Assembly: GCF_000721265.1 (NCBI RefSeq)
Contig: NZ_JOFZ01000002.1
Span: 1 to 64,000, forward strand
Length of the DNA: 64,000 bases
DNA from: Streptomyces sp. NRRL F-5126
GTDB taxonomy: Bacteria > Actinomycetota > Actinomycetes > Streptomycetales > Streptomycetaceae
Direction of reading: 5' to 3'
Part shown: positions 17,401 to 24,997 of the stretch, piece by piece
Numbering within the stretch: the first letter of the stretch is position 1
Layout: each line of letters starts with the position of its first letter
Program-made: the position numbers and the translations under genes
Notes under the pieces: model-generated
The model's input: only the letters and a program-made list of their open reading frames with translations
Databases searched by the model: none
Told to the model about the DNA's origin: nothing

Positions 17401-18394
17401 CGGCGACCCGGCCGCCGACACCGGCCCTGGCAGCCCGCGCGGCCCCGAGGGTGCGGGGCGACTCGGGTCCCGCTCGGGTGCCGTCACCGCCCCGGCGGCC
17501 GGGGGCCCGAACGGCGCCCCCGGCGTGCCCGCGCCGCACGAGGCACGCGACCGGGCCGGGCGCGCCCCGGACGCCGCCGTGCCCGCGCCGCGCGGCGGCG
17601 GTGGCGCGTACACGCCCGAGGAGGCGCGGGCGCTGGCCTCCTGGGATCGTGACCTCGACGCACTCGCCGGGGAGCTCACGCGGTCCAGGGCCGCCGTGCG
17701 TGACGTCGTCGTGCCCGCCGCGCTGTCCGCCTCGCAGCTGCTGCGCCTCGCCGCCGACCCCGGCGGCTTCGCGCGGGAGCTCGCGCGGCCCATGCCGCGG
17801 CCGCCGCGGCCCGCCGCCCGCAGGGGCACCAGGTTCCATGCCTGGGTCGAGTCGCGGTTCGAGGAGCTGCCGCTCCCGATGCTCGGCCCCGACGAACTCC
17901 CCGGCAGCGGTGACGGCGACGACGACGGCGGCGCCGGCGATCCCGGCATCGCCGACGAGCGCGACCTCGCGGCGCTCAAGAACGCCTTCGAGCACACCGA
18001 GTACGCCGGGCGCACGCCGTACCGGGTGGAGGCGCCGTTCCAGCTGCTGCTCGCGGGCCGGGTGATCCGTGGCCGGATGGACGCCGTCTACCGGACGCCG
18101 GCCGGGACGGGAGCGGCCCACCCGTACGTGTACGAGATCGTCGACTGGAAGACCGGCAGGGGACGCGACGCGGACCCCCTGCAGCTCGCCGTGTACCGGC
18201 TCGCCTGGGCCGAGGAGCACGGGCTGCCGCTGTCCGCCGTGACGGCCGCTTTCGTGTACGTACGCAGCGGCGAGACCGTGCGCCCCGAGGGCCTCGCGGA
18301 CCGGGCGGAGCTGGAGCGGATCCTGACCGGGGAGCCGGCGTCGGGAGAACCGTCCGGAGAACCGCGCGAGAACCACCGCCGCCGGGCCCGTTAG
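14450..18394 (+). CDS. adnB: AdnB-like UvrD-family helicase-nuclease
   Basis: A 1,314-residue motor-nuclease of the AdnAB complex that resects double-strand breaks in actinobacteria. Walker A is GAGSGKTT (about residue 44), motif II LLDEYQDTS, motif VI YVTFTRPRTLLL. The C-terminal RecB-type nuclease carries VDWKTGRG...LQLAVYR, the DxK/QxxxY signature. A 300-residue Pro/Ala/Gly-rich linker (about 830-1060) separates motor and nuclease and makes the protein longer than mycobacterial AdnB. The GTG at 14450 lacks a good ribosome-binding site, suggesting a leaderless transcript or coupling with an upstream gene. The expected partner adnA is not adjacent; mobile DNA lies upstream. Confidence 0.88.
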   Translation: MAARISDPEQLKELLGIPFTPEQTACVVAPPAPQVIVAGAGSGKTTVMAARVVWLVGTGQVAPEQVLGLTFTNKAAGELAERVRTALVRAGVLDPDGIDPDTPVGEPRISTYHAFAGQLLTDHGLRIGLEPSSRLLADATRFQLAARVLREAPGPYPALTKTLPTLVSDLLALDAELAEHLVRPDRLDAYDARLLDTLASARLTNADLRKVPETATARRELTDLVGRYRAAKRARDLLDFGDQIALSAELALTRSEVGAMLREEFRIVLLDEYQDTSVAQRRLLACLFGGGTGHAVTAVGDPCQAIYGWRGASVANLDDFPAHFPGADGTPAARYSLSENRRSGGRLLDLANGLAAPLRAMHQGVEALRPAPGAERDGSVRCALLGTHAEEIEWLADSLAHLVRTGKEPGEIAVLCRTAGDFAAIQGALVARDVPVEVVGLSGLMYLPEVADLIAVCEVLQDPGANACLVRLLTGPRWRIGPRDLALLGRRARLLVRTAAGGPDGDEDADARLAAAVEGTDPAEVVSLADALDTFLDGGGAPDDGLPFSSAARVRFARLAQELRDLRRSLADPLMDVLHRVLATTGLEVELSASPQALAARRRETLGNFLDMAASFAALDGEAGLLAFLGFLRTAAQYEKGLDNALPGGENTVKVLTAHKAKGLEWDVVAVPGLVAGQFPNTRAREAWTSQAKVVPHALRGDGETLPGVEEWTAKGVKAFKEAMREHQETEELRLGYVTFTRPRTLLLGSGHWWGPNQKRPRGPSTFLDALHDHCARGYGEIEAWADEPEPDAENPALGEEGATGQPWPLPLDERSLQQRREAARTVRAHLAALARAEPAAAPPAPAAVSGRTGPASAGAPPPEAASPYDLWPQDEPPEDEPPPEDEPPPPEDAPPLDGIAPWHGATDPAAAPGAPGRAVTAPAAGGPNGAPGVPAPHAARDRAECAPEVSEPHSRGPRPDARHGVSDTAAAGAAGSGSGSADIGDPAADTGPGSPRGPEGAGRLGSRSGAVTAPAAGGPNGAPGVPAPHEARDRAGRAPDAAVPAPRGGGGAYTPEEARALASWDRDLDALAGELTRSRAAVRDVVVPAALSASQLLRLAADPGGFARELARPMPRPPRPAARRGTRFHAWVESRFEELPLPMLGPDELPGSGDGDDDGGAGDPGIADERDLAALKNAFEHTEYAGRTPYRVEAPFQLLLAGRVIRGRMDAVYRTPAGTGAAHPYVYEIVDWKTGRGRDADPLQLAVYRLAWAEEHGLPLSAVTAAFVYVRSGETVRPEGLADRAELERILTGEPASGEPSGEPRENHRRRAR
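17202..17556 (+). repeat. In-frame direct repeat inside the adnB linker
   Basis: A 79-bp near-identical sequence occurs at 17202-17280 and 17478-17556, offset by 276 bp (92 codons), so both copies encode AVTAPAAGGPNGAPGVPAPH. This indicates an internal duplication within the disordered linker between helicase and nuclease parts. Confidence 0.8.
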
Positions 18395-18403
18395 GCTCGA
18401 CGC

Positions 18404-18445
18404 ATGAGCGAGACCCCGGACAGTGCCGTCCGCACGCCCCCCTGA
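18404..18445 (+). pseudogene. 13-codon ORF with leaderless-type start, possible gene remnant
   Basis: TAGGCT lies a few bases before an ATG, the layout of leaderless Streptomyces genes. The frame reads MSETPDSAVRTPP and then stops. Streptomyces often carry an M20-family dipeptidase between the helicase and nudC whose N-terminus looks similar; this may be what remains after deletion. It may equally be a chance mini-ORF or leader peptide for nudC. Confidence 0.3.
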
Positions 18446-18520
18446 CCGCGCCCCTGACTCGCCTGCCCGCCCGCCGCATCCGAAGCCGCCCGCACCACTC
18501 AGGGGGAGTTGGAAGTACCC

Positions 18521-19528
18521 GTGCCCACCAGCAGCGCCAGCAGTGCCAGCAGCACCAGCAGTGAGAGCAGTGCCCTCAGCACCGGCGGAGCCGACACCGC
18601 CGACCGGCCCATCGGGCTGACCGCGGACAGCGGCATCGACCGCGCCGCACACCACCGCCTGGACGAGGCGTGGCTCGCCGCCGCCTGGTCCCACCCCACC
18701 ACCCGCGTCTTCGTCGTCTCCGGCGGCCAGGCACTCGTCGACGACGCCCCCGGCGGCGGCACGGAACTCGTCATGACGCCGACGTTCGAGGCGCCGCTCA
18801 CGGAGACGCACCGCTACTTCCTCGGCACCGACGAGCAGGGCGTGCGCTACTTCGCGCTCCAGAAGGACTCGCTGCCCGGACGCCTCGACCAGTCCGCACG
18901 CGCCGCGGGCCTGCGGGAGGCCGGCCTGCTGCTGTCGGCGCGCGACGCCGGCCTGATGGCGCACGCGGTCGCGCTGGAGAACTGGCAGCGGCTGCACCGC
19001 TTCTGCTCACGGTGCGGCGAGCGCACGGTCATCGCGGCCGCGGGACACATCCGCCGCTGCCCCGCCTGCGGCGCCGAGCACTACCCGCGCACCGACCCCG
19101 CCGTGATCATGCTGGTCACGGACGAGGAGGACCGCGCGCTGCTTGGCCGGCAGGTGCACTGGCCGAAGGGGCGCTTCTCCACGCTCGCCGGTTTCGTGGA
19201 ACCGGGCGAGTCCATCGAGAAGGCCGTCGCCCGCGAGGTGTGGGAGGAGGCCGGCGTCACGATCGGCCACGTCGAGTACGTGGCGAGCCAGCCGTGGCCG
19301 TTCCCCTCAAGCCTGATGCTGGGCTTCATGGCGCGCGCCGCGGATTCGCGGATCACCGTGGACGGCGAGGAGATCGAGGAGGCCCGCTGGTTCTCCCGTG
19401 AGGACCTGCGCACCGCCATCGAGAACGGCGAGATCCTGCCGCCCATGGGCATCTCGATCGCCGCGCGGCTGATCGAGCTCTGGTACGGCAAGCCGATCCC
19501 GCAGCCGCTCACGAAGGCCGAGGCCTGA
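18521..19528 (+). CDS. nudC: NAD(+)/NADH pyrophosphatase, NudC type
   Basis: A 335-residue NUDIX enzyme that splits NADH/NAD to NMN(H) and AMP; NudC enzymes can also remove NAD caps from RNA. It has the zinc ribbon CSRC...CPAC (around residue 170), a NUDIX box beginning GFVEPGES and containing REVWEEAG, and the NudC-specific SQPWPFPSS signature. The N-terminus is a serine-rich low-complexity stretch, so the start is uncertain: GTG at 18521 has GGAAG upstream, while TTG at 18509 sits too near its GGGGGAG. It marks the conserved left flank of the catabolic island. Confidence 0.9.
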   Translation: MPTSSASSASSTSSESSALSTGGADTADRPIGLTADSGIDRAAHHRLDEAWLAAAWSHPTTRVFVVSGGQALVDDAPGGGTELVMTPTFEAPLTETHRYFLGTDEQGVRYFALQKDSLPGRLDQSARAAGLREAGLLLSARDAGLMAHAVALENWQRLHRFCSRCGERTVIAAAGHIRRCPACGAEHYPRTDPAVIMLVTDEEDRALLGRQVHWPKGRFSTLAGFVEPGESIEKAVAREVWEEAGVTIGHVEYVASQPWPFPSSLMLGFMARAADSRITVDGEEIEEARWFSREDLRTAIENGEILPPMGISIAARLIELWYGKPIPQPLTKAEA

Positions 19529-19588
19529 CCCGTCCGGCACGCGGCGGGGACCCGGGCAGCTCCCGCAGCCCCGGGCAGCACCGGACGG

Positions 19589-19708
19589 TCACCGTCCGCC
19601 TGCCCGGTCCGCCGGCAGGGGGTCGAGCGGGAGAGCCCGGACAAGTTCGGCGCCGGTGTCGTGCTGGATCATCAGCGCGGCGCGGAACCGCTCCCACGCG
19701 GCCGCACC
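19589..19708 (-). pseudogene. Coding-like C-terminal scrap at the island border
   Basis: On the minus strand an open frame immediately after the carboxylesterase stop reads AAAWERFRAALMIQHDTGAE and continues for about 39 residues to a TGA. It has the look of a true protein C-terminus (good codon bias, mixed composition) but no start in its own frame nearby. It may be the tail of a core gene whose body was replaced by the island. Family not recognised. Confidence 0.35.
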
Positions 19709-19712
19709 CCCG

Positions 19713-21308
19713 TCACCAAGCCTGCTGGGTACGGAAGAAGCGGGTCCAGAAGTCGAGCCGCGGCGGATCCGCCAGCGCTATCAGGCCGAATTCCCCGCCG
19801 AGCTCCATGACCGCCTGAGTGTCCTGCGTCCACGCGGGCCAGGGCGGCAGGCCGGGTCCGTTGGGGTCGCCCGTGGCCGCGAAGTTGGCCCAGTAGCCGC
19901 TCATCGTCTCCGCGACCTGATGGTCGCCGTCGTCCCACCGGGCGCGTACGGACTCGTTTCCGCCGAAGACGAAGTCGATCTCGGAGCCGTGCGCCGCGCG
20001 CCGGGTGCCGCCGCCCACCGCCGGGGAGGCGTGTGTCCAGAAGTAGGTGTACACGGGCCGGTTCGCGTGCGCGGACCAGTCCTTCGCCCACAGCCAGGTG
20101 GAGATCCTGGCGTTGTCCCGCACCGCCGCGCAGTGGGACCGCGCCGCCTCGTCGTCCGTGCCCGCCGGGTAGAGCCGCAGGAACTCCTCGGCCATCGACG
20201 CGAACTTCTGGTGGGACGCGGCGACGAAGTCGTCCCGTGTGACGTGGACCGGCGGCGCGCCGGGCCGCCAGAACCGCTTCCCGGCCGCCCGGTACGCCTC
20301 GAAGTCGCTCTCCGGGATCGCGCCGCTCTCGTCGAGGTTGCTCCCGGCGAGGTACCAGACGTCGTGTCGCTGCCCCTTGGCGTACGTGCCGGCGTAGCCG
20401 TCCGGGATCGCCCAGCCGTCCACGACCGGGCGGAACGACGGGGGCTTGGCGGGCCCGCCCGTGTCCACGGCGCCGTCGACCGCGGACGCGTTCCCCTCGA
20501 CCAGCCGCGGCCACGGCAGCGCCCGCAGCCGCTTGAGGGTCCGCGCGCCCCGGTCGGCCGCGTACTGGCTGCCTGCCTTCTCGGCGTCGGGCAGCGTGCG
20601 GTACGACGTGCCCAGGTAGCGCAGTTCGGGGTCACGGGAGTGGCGCGCGTGGCTCTGCGCGACGGCGCGCTGGAACAGCCCCTCGGACAGCGGCGACATG
20701 GCGAGGAAGTGCACGGAGCCGGCGCCGGCCGACTGCCCGGCGACCGTGACCCGGCCGGGGTCGCCGCCGAACGCCCCGATGTTGCGCCGTACCCACTGGA
20801 GCGCCGCGATCTGGTCGAGCAGGCCGTAGTTGCCCGAGGCGCCGTGCTCGGACTCCTCGCTGAGCTCGGGCGTGGCCAGGAAGCCGAGCGCGCCGAGGCG
20901 GTAGTTGAACGTCACGACGACGAGGCCCTTGCGGGCGAGTGCTTCGCCGTCGTGCCGGGGGTTCGCGCCGGTGCCGACGCGGAAGCCGCCGCCGTGGATC
21001 CACACGAGCACCGGTCGCGGCCGCTCGTCCCCGGGCTCCGCCGCGGTCCAGACGTTGAGGCGCAGGCAGTCCTCGCTCATCGGCAGGTCGAGGGCGTTCA
21101 CCTCGGGTCCCGGCGCCTGCGGGGCGACGGCGCCGAAGCTGTCGGCCTGGTACACGCCGGTCCACCGCACCGGCGGCCGCGGCGGTCTCCAGCGGAGGTC
21201 CCCGACCGGGGGAGCCGCGTAGGGGATGCCTCGGAAGACGGTGACCGACCGATCGACCCCCGGAATGCCCTCCACCACGCCTGCTTCGGTCCGCACCTGG
21301 TGGTGCAT
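19713..21308 (-). CDS. Type-B carboxylesterase
   Basis: A 531-residue alpha/beta-hydrolase of the carboxylesterase/lipase family. The oxyanion-hole motif HGGGF, nucleophile elbow GQSAGA and the catalytic His context HGSEIDFVFGG are all visible; SEDCLRLNVW is the family signature. No signal peptide, so it is cytoplasmic. ATG at 21308 follows AGGAGAG closely. As last gene of the leftward operon, 43 bases after the GntR gene, it could hydrolyse an ester form of the imported substrate, for instance phthalate-like esters. Substrate is an inference from context only. Confidence 0.88.
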   Translation of the reverse strand: MHHQVRTEAGVVEGIPGVDRSVTVFRGIPYAAPPVGDLRWRPPRPPVRWTGVYQADSFGAVAPQAPGPEVNALDLPMSEDCLRLNVWTAAEPGDERPRPVLVWIHGGGFRVGTGANPRHDGEALARKGLVVVTFNYRLGALGFLATPELSEESEHGASGNYGLLDQIAALQWVRRNIGAFGGDPGRVTVAGQSAGAGSVHFLAMSPLSEGLFQRAVAQSHARHSRDPELRYLGTSYRTLPDAEKAGSQYAADRGARTLKRLRALPWPRLVEGNASAVDGAVDTGGPAKPPSFRPVVDGWAIPDGYAGTYAKGQRHDVWYLAGSNLDESGAIPESDFEAYRAAGKRFWRPGAPPVHVTRDDFVAASHQKFASMAEEFLRLYPAGTDDEAARSHCAAVRDNARISTWLWAKDWSAHANRPVYTYFWTHASPAVGGGTRRAAHGSEIDFVFGGNESVRARWDDGDHQVAETMSGYWANFAATGDPNGPGLPPWPAWTQDTQAVMELGGEFGLIALADPPRLDFWTRFFRTQQAW

Positions 21309-21351
21309 GCTCTCTCCTTCTGGTCGGTGGCGAACGGTCCGAGGGCGCGCG

Positions 21352-22071
21352 CTACTCGTCCGACGCCGACGCCGTACCGGTGTGCTCCTGCGGGGTCCCG
21401 AGCAGCAGCGCCTGACGGGCGGCGGCGACGTGGTGGCTCATGGCGGCGGCCGCCGCCTGCGGGTTGCGGGTGACGATGGCCAGCAGGATGGCCTGGTGCT
21501 CCTCCAGCGACCCCGCGCGCGGGTGCGGTGTCGTCAGGTTGCGGTACTGGCGCATCACCAGCGGGTAGAGCAGGGTGTCGTAGGCCGCCGCCAGCGTCTG
21601 CTGGTGCGCGGCCTTCTTCACCTGCTGGTGGAAGCGCCGGTTGCCCTGCGAGTAGGCCGTCTTGTCGCCGCGCGCCTGGCAGTCCTCCATCTCGCCCAGC
21701 GTGCGGCGCAGGCCGGCGATCTCCTCGTCCGTGGCACGTTCCGCGGCCTTGCCCGCCAGAGCGGACTCCAGCGTCTCGCGCGCCTCCAGGATGTCCGCGG
21801 CCTCCTCGACGGAGAAGCTCCGCGTCCGCACCCCGCGGTTGACCTCGCTGGTGACGTAGCCCTCCTGGATCAGGCGGACCAGGACCGCCCGCATGGTGCT
21901 GCGCGAGACGTTGAACATCCGGGTCAGGTCCGCCTCGGTCAGGCGCGCGCCCGGCTCGACGCTTCCCGAGAGCAGCAGCGAGCGCAGTCCCTCGTACGCC
22001 TGGTCCTGCCGCGTCGGCGACGTCCTGCCCACGTCGGCGTCGTCGAAGCCGTTGGAATCCACTGTGACCAT
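21352..22071 (-). CDS. FadR/VanR-type GntR regulator of the catabolic island
   Basis: About 239 residues: an N-terminal GntR winged helix (LTEADLTRMFNVSRSTMRAVL) and a C-terminal helical FCD ligand-binding domain (metal/effector-binding histidine region near NRRFHQQV and SLEEHQAI). FCD regulators are typically repressors released by an organic acid intermediate. FadR-subfamily operators follow TnGTnnnACnA, and four perfect matches lie in the divergent control region at 30364-30669, the likely targets. Start uncertain: ATG at 22071, TTG at 22095 and GTG at 22062 (with AGGA) are all possible. Confidence 0.85.
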   Translation of the reverse strand: MVTVDSNGFDDADVGRTSPTRQDQAYEGLRSLLLSGSVEPGARLTEADLTRMFNVSRSTMRAVLVRLIQEGYVTSEVNRGVRTRSFSVEEAADILEARETLESALAGKAAERATDEEIAGLRRTLGEMEDCQARGDKTAYSQGNRRFHQQVKKAAHQQTLAAAYDTLLYPLVMRQYRNLTTPHPRAGSLEEHQAILLAIVTRNPQAAAAAMSHHVAAARQALLLGTPQEHTGTASASDE

Positions 22072-22095
22072 CCTGTGTCTGCTCGGAAAGGACAA

Positions 22096-22131
22096 CTGAT
22101 CCGGCAGTATCGCCTGATCCGGGAGTATCAG
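22096..22131. repeat. Tandem 18-bp repeat before the GntR gene
   Basis: CTGATCCGGCAGTATCGC (22096-22113) is followed directly by a copy with three changes (22114-22131), overlapping the stop of the amidohydrolase gene. The second copy plus flank can fold as CCTGAT...ATCAGG. It may be a protein-binding site or mild processing signal inside the operon. Confidence 0.4.
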
Positions 22132-22988
22132 GCGCGTGCGGCGGCGAGCCCCGGGTAGAGCCGCCGCGCCGTACCCGCGAAGATCTCCCGCCGATCCTGC
22201 TCGGGCAGCCCCGCGAGTACCCCCTCGGCCAGGGCGCGCAGCTCCGGCAGGGACTGCTCGGCCGCCGGCAGATTCGACCCCCAGGCGATCCGGCCGGCTC
22301 CGAACGCCTCGACAACCGGCCCGAGGAAGTCGTCCGCCCGCTCTCCGGCGTCGTGCAGGCGCTCCAGATTGCGGTGGGTGAGCTTGAGGTGCAGGCCGGG
22401 GTGTACGGCGAGCTCCGCCACTTCGGCGCCCGCGCGTGCCGGTGAGGCGGCGATGTCAGGGTAGCCGATGTGGTCGAGGAGCACCCGGACGCCGGGGAAC
22501 CGCGCGAGCAGTTCCACGAGCTGCCCGGTGGCCGGGCCGAGCCGCATCTGGAGGCAGACGGGCACGCCCAGCTCCCCGGCCTGCTCCCAGAAGGGGAACG
22601 TCTCCGGGGCGACGAACCACTCACCCTGGGTGGGCACGGTGGAGCCGCTGGTGAACAGCCGAACCCCGGACAGGCCGCCGTCGCCGACCGCGGCCTTGAG
22701 CGAGACGGCGGCGTCAGGACGCAGCGGGTCGACGGTGCCGACGGCCACGAAGCGTCCCGGCCGGCGCCGGCAGCTGTCGAGTACGTACGAGTTGTCGTAG
22801 CCGTAATTGGTAGTGGCCTGGACGAGGACGGCCTGGTCGATGCCCGCCTCGTCCATGCGGCCGGCCATGCCCTCGGCCGTCACAGGACGGGTCGCGGCCC
22901 ACTGGGACTGCTTGCCGCCGATCGGCGCCGGGGGATAGCTCGCCGGATCGTCCGAGATGATGTGGCAGTGTGTGTCGACGAAATCCAC
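22128..22988 (-). CDS. PDC-hydrolase-like (LigI-type) amidohydrolase, copy 1
   Basis: A 286-residue TIM-barrel metal hydrolase of the amidohydrolase-2 family, closest in style to 2-pyrone-4,6-dicarboxylate lactonase (LigI). It has the HxH strand (VDTHCH), the barrel motif LLDHIGYPD and a terminal WGSNLPA segment. The position normally occupied by a catalytic/metal Asp (GSDWP) is Asn, as in copy 2. It would open a lactone ring such as PDC to 4-oxalomesaconate. It lies between the GntR gene and the first Pht5-like gene. Substrate not proven. Confidence 0.8.
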   Translation of the reverse strand: MDFVDTHCHIISDDPASYPPAPIGGKQSQWAATRPVTAEGMAGRMDEAGIDQAVLVQATTNYGYDNSYVLDSCRRRPGRFVAVGTVDPLRPDAAVSLKAAVGDGGLSGVRLFTSGSTVPTQGEWFVAPETFPFWEQAGELGVPVCLQMRLGPATGQLVELLARFPGVRVLLDHIGYPDIAASPARAGAEVAELAVHPGLHLKLTHRNLERLHDAGERADDFLGPVVEAFGAGRIAWGSNLPAAEQSLPELRALAEGVLAGLPEQDRREIFAGTARRLYPGLAAARA

Positions 22989-23051
22989 GCTTGGCGCTCC
23001 CTGATGCTCGGTGGTATTCGGTGCTACTCGGTGTGTTCCGGATCCGACGGC

Positions 23052-24035
23052 TCAGGCGTCCGGGTAGTCGCCCGCGGCGAACAGCGACCGCGGGTCGGCC
23101 GGGAAGCCGGCGTCGAGGAGCCCCTGTTCCTTGGAGTAGCGCACCATCGCGTTCAGGCTGGGCTCGTTGACGCCGATCCCGTAGGGGACGGGGTCGCCAC
23201 CGATCGCGGACGCCTGCCGGGCGAGGCGGTCCACGGCGGCCCAGCCGGGACTGGCGCCGAGGTGCAGGCGCTTGCTCTCGGCGAACGCCGCGTACAGGGC
23301 GGTGGGCAGGCCGGGGTCGCGCTCCACGAGTTCGGCGCGCACCGCGATCAGCGAGTGCAGCGGGTAGACGCCCTTGCGCAGGTAGTGGTCCACCGCGAGC
23401 GTTCCCGCCTCGGGGAAGAGCGGGTACGGGCCGTCGCCGCCGCCGGGCTCCGGATCGGCCGCCGCCGCCCAGCCGGCCCGCGGCGCTCCCGCGCGCCCCG
23501 TCCCCGCGTTGCCGGACAGCGCCGCGTCGATCTCCCCGCCGCGCAGCAGCTCGCCGAGCGAGCGGCCGTCGGTGACCCGTTCGACGTTGGACGGCACACG
23601 GCCCTCGATGTGGTCGTCGTCGTCCACCACCCAGGTGATGCTGTCGATGTCCACGCCGTACTCGTCGCACAGCACACCGCGCACCCACACGCCCGTCGAC
23701 ACCGAATAGGCGCGCACCCCGATCCTGCGCCCCTCCAGGTCGCGCGGCACCCGGATGCCGGAGTGGGCCGCGCACTGCACGTCGCCGTGGTGGAAACGCC
23801 GGTTGAGGAAGACCGGCACCGCGGTCAGCGGTATCCCCTCCTGGCGCGCCATCAGGTAGGACACCGGCGCCAGTTCGCACACGTCGAACTCCAGGTCCCT
23901 GATCATCCGGCGGTAGGCGCCGATGACCGGCTTGACCTCCACCGGCTCGACCAGGCAGCCGTCCATCGCGGCGGCACCGTCCAGCAGCGGCTGGGCGTGC
24001 GGATAGTCGCCGACGACCACCGTGAGCTTGTTCAT
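23052..24035 (-). CDS. 4,5-dihydroxyphthalate decarboxylase (Pht5)-like protein A
   Basis: A 327-residue protein with a two-lobed periplasmic-binding-protein-like fold but no signal peptide, resembling Pht5, which converts 4,5-dihydroxyphthalate to protocatechuate. Family features: opening GDYPHAQPL, mid-region RDLEFDVCELAPVSYL, and RRIGVRAYSVSTGVWVRG. Compared with copies C and D it has a longer proline/glycine insert near residues 200-215. It is one of four paralogs in the island. Pht5 homologs are often mis-called as NMT1/ABC binding proteins; the cytoplasmic form favours an enzyme. Confidence 0.75.
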   Translation of the reverse strand: MNKLTVVVGDYPHAQPLLDGAAAMDGCLVEPVEVKPVIGAYRRMIRDLEFDVCELAPVSYLMARQEGIPLTAVPVFLNRRFHHGDVQCAAHSGIRVPRDLEGRRIGVRAYSVSTGVWVRGVLCDEYGVDIDSITWVVDDDDHIEGRVPSNVERVTDGRSLGELLRGGEIDAALSGNAGTGRAGAPRAGWAAAADPEPGGGDGPYPLFPEAGTLAVDHYLRKGVYPLHSLIAVRAELVERDPGLPTALYAAFAESKRLHLGASPGWAAVDRLARQASAIGGDPVPYGIGVNEPSLNAMVRYSKEQGLLDAGFPADPRSLFAAGDYPDA

Positions 24036-24079
24036 TCCCTGTCTCCCGTTCTCCTGTTTTCGATACGGACCTGGGGGCC

Positions 24080-24958
24080 TCAGCCGCCGAGCCGGGACGG
24101 GGGCACCCCGAGCGCGGTGCAGGACCGCTCGACGAGTTCCTCGTAGTCCACGGCCCGTGGGATCACGTCCTGCTCAAGGGCGTAGCCGGCCGCCTTGGTG
24201 AACGCGCCGCGCAGCGCGCCGAAACCCACCGGGTGCAGGGGCACGGGCCCCGGCTCGGCTTTGGCGTCGAGCACCGCCCGCATCGCGTCGTACGCGGCGA
24301 GGATCGCGGTGGAGTGCTCGGCAGCGGCGGCCTCGGTGACGGCGACGACGTGGTTGACGGGGACGAACCCCTGGTCCTTCGACCACTGCTCGGCGACCTG
24401 GTGCGCGTTGGCGACGGCGGTGCGTATCCGCTCGTCGTCCGGGAGCCCGTTGCCCATGATCCCGAAGTCGAGCCGGCCCGCCAGGAAGTCGTCGGGCAGT
24501 TTCGCCCCCTGCGGCGCACGCTTCACCCAGGACGGGTCCACGGCACCGTCGACGTGGCTGCCCTCGTACGTGGTCCAGTCGGCCTCGCGCAGGTCGAGGC
24601 CGTAACTCTCGCTGAGGAACCCGCGCATCCATACGCCGGTCGTCTGGCTCCAGGAGCGCACACCGACGCTGTGCCCCGCCACATCGGCGGCCGACAGCGC
24701 CCCGAGGGTCACCAGTGTCTGGTGCTGGTGGCGTCCGAGCGTCGTGACCGGCAGCAGCAGCACCGGCTTGCCGTGGGCGACGGCCTGCAGCACGGTCGCG
24801 ATCGCCACCTCGCACAGGTCCGCCTCCGCCTTGTTCACGAAGCCGCGGGAGGCCTTGTGCACCGGCTTGATGTCGAGCCGTTCCGGGGCCGCACCGGCTT
24901 CGCCGATCGCCGAAACGGCGGCTGCCGCGAGGTCGTCGCGGCCGAGCACGAACTTCAT
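24080..24958 (-). CDS. Pht5-like protein B (divergent)
   Basis: A 292-residue member of the same family as protein A. It keeps SVGVRSWSQTTGVWMRGFL and the EADLCEVAIAT segment, but lacks the usual GDYPHT start, beginning instead with a variant VLGRDDLA, so part of the putative active site differs. ATG at 24958 is supported by GGAG upstream. It sits in tight series with copies A and C. Either a decarboxylase with altered specificity or a non-catalytic partner. Confidence 0.7.
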   Translation of the reverse strand: MKFVLGRDDLAAAAVSAIGEAGAAPERLDIKPVHKASRGFVNKAEADLCEVAIATVLQAVAHGKPVLLLPVTTLGRHQHQTLVTLGALSAADVAGHSVGVRSWSQTTGVWMRGFLSESYGLDLREADWTTYEGSHVDGAVDPSWVKRAPQGAKLPDDFLAGRLDFGIMGNGLPDDERIRTAVANAHQVAEQWSKDQGFVPVNHVVAVTEAAAAEHSTAILAAYDAMRAVLDAKAEPGPVPLHPVGFGALRGAFTKAAGYALEQDVIPRAVDYEELVERSCTALGVPPSRLGG

Positions 24959-24997
24959 GTCTGACTCCTTCTGTCTCACCGCTGTCTCACTGCTGTC

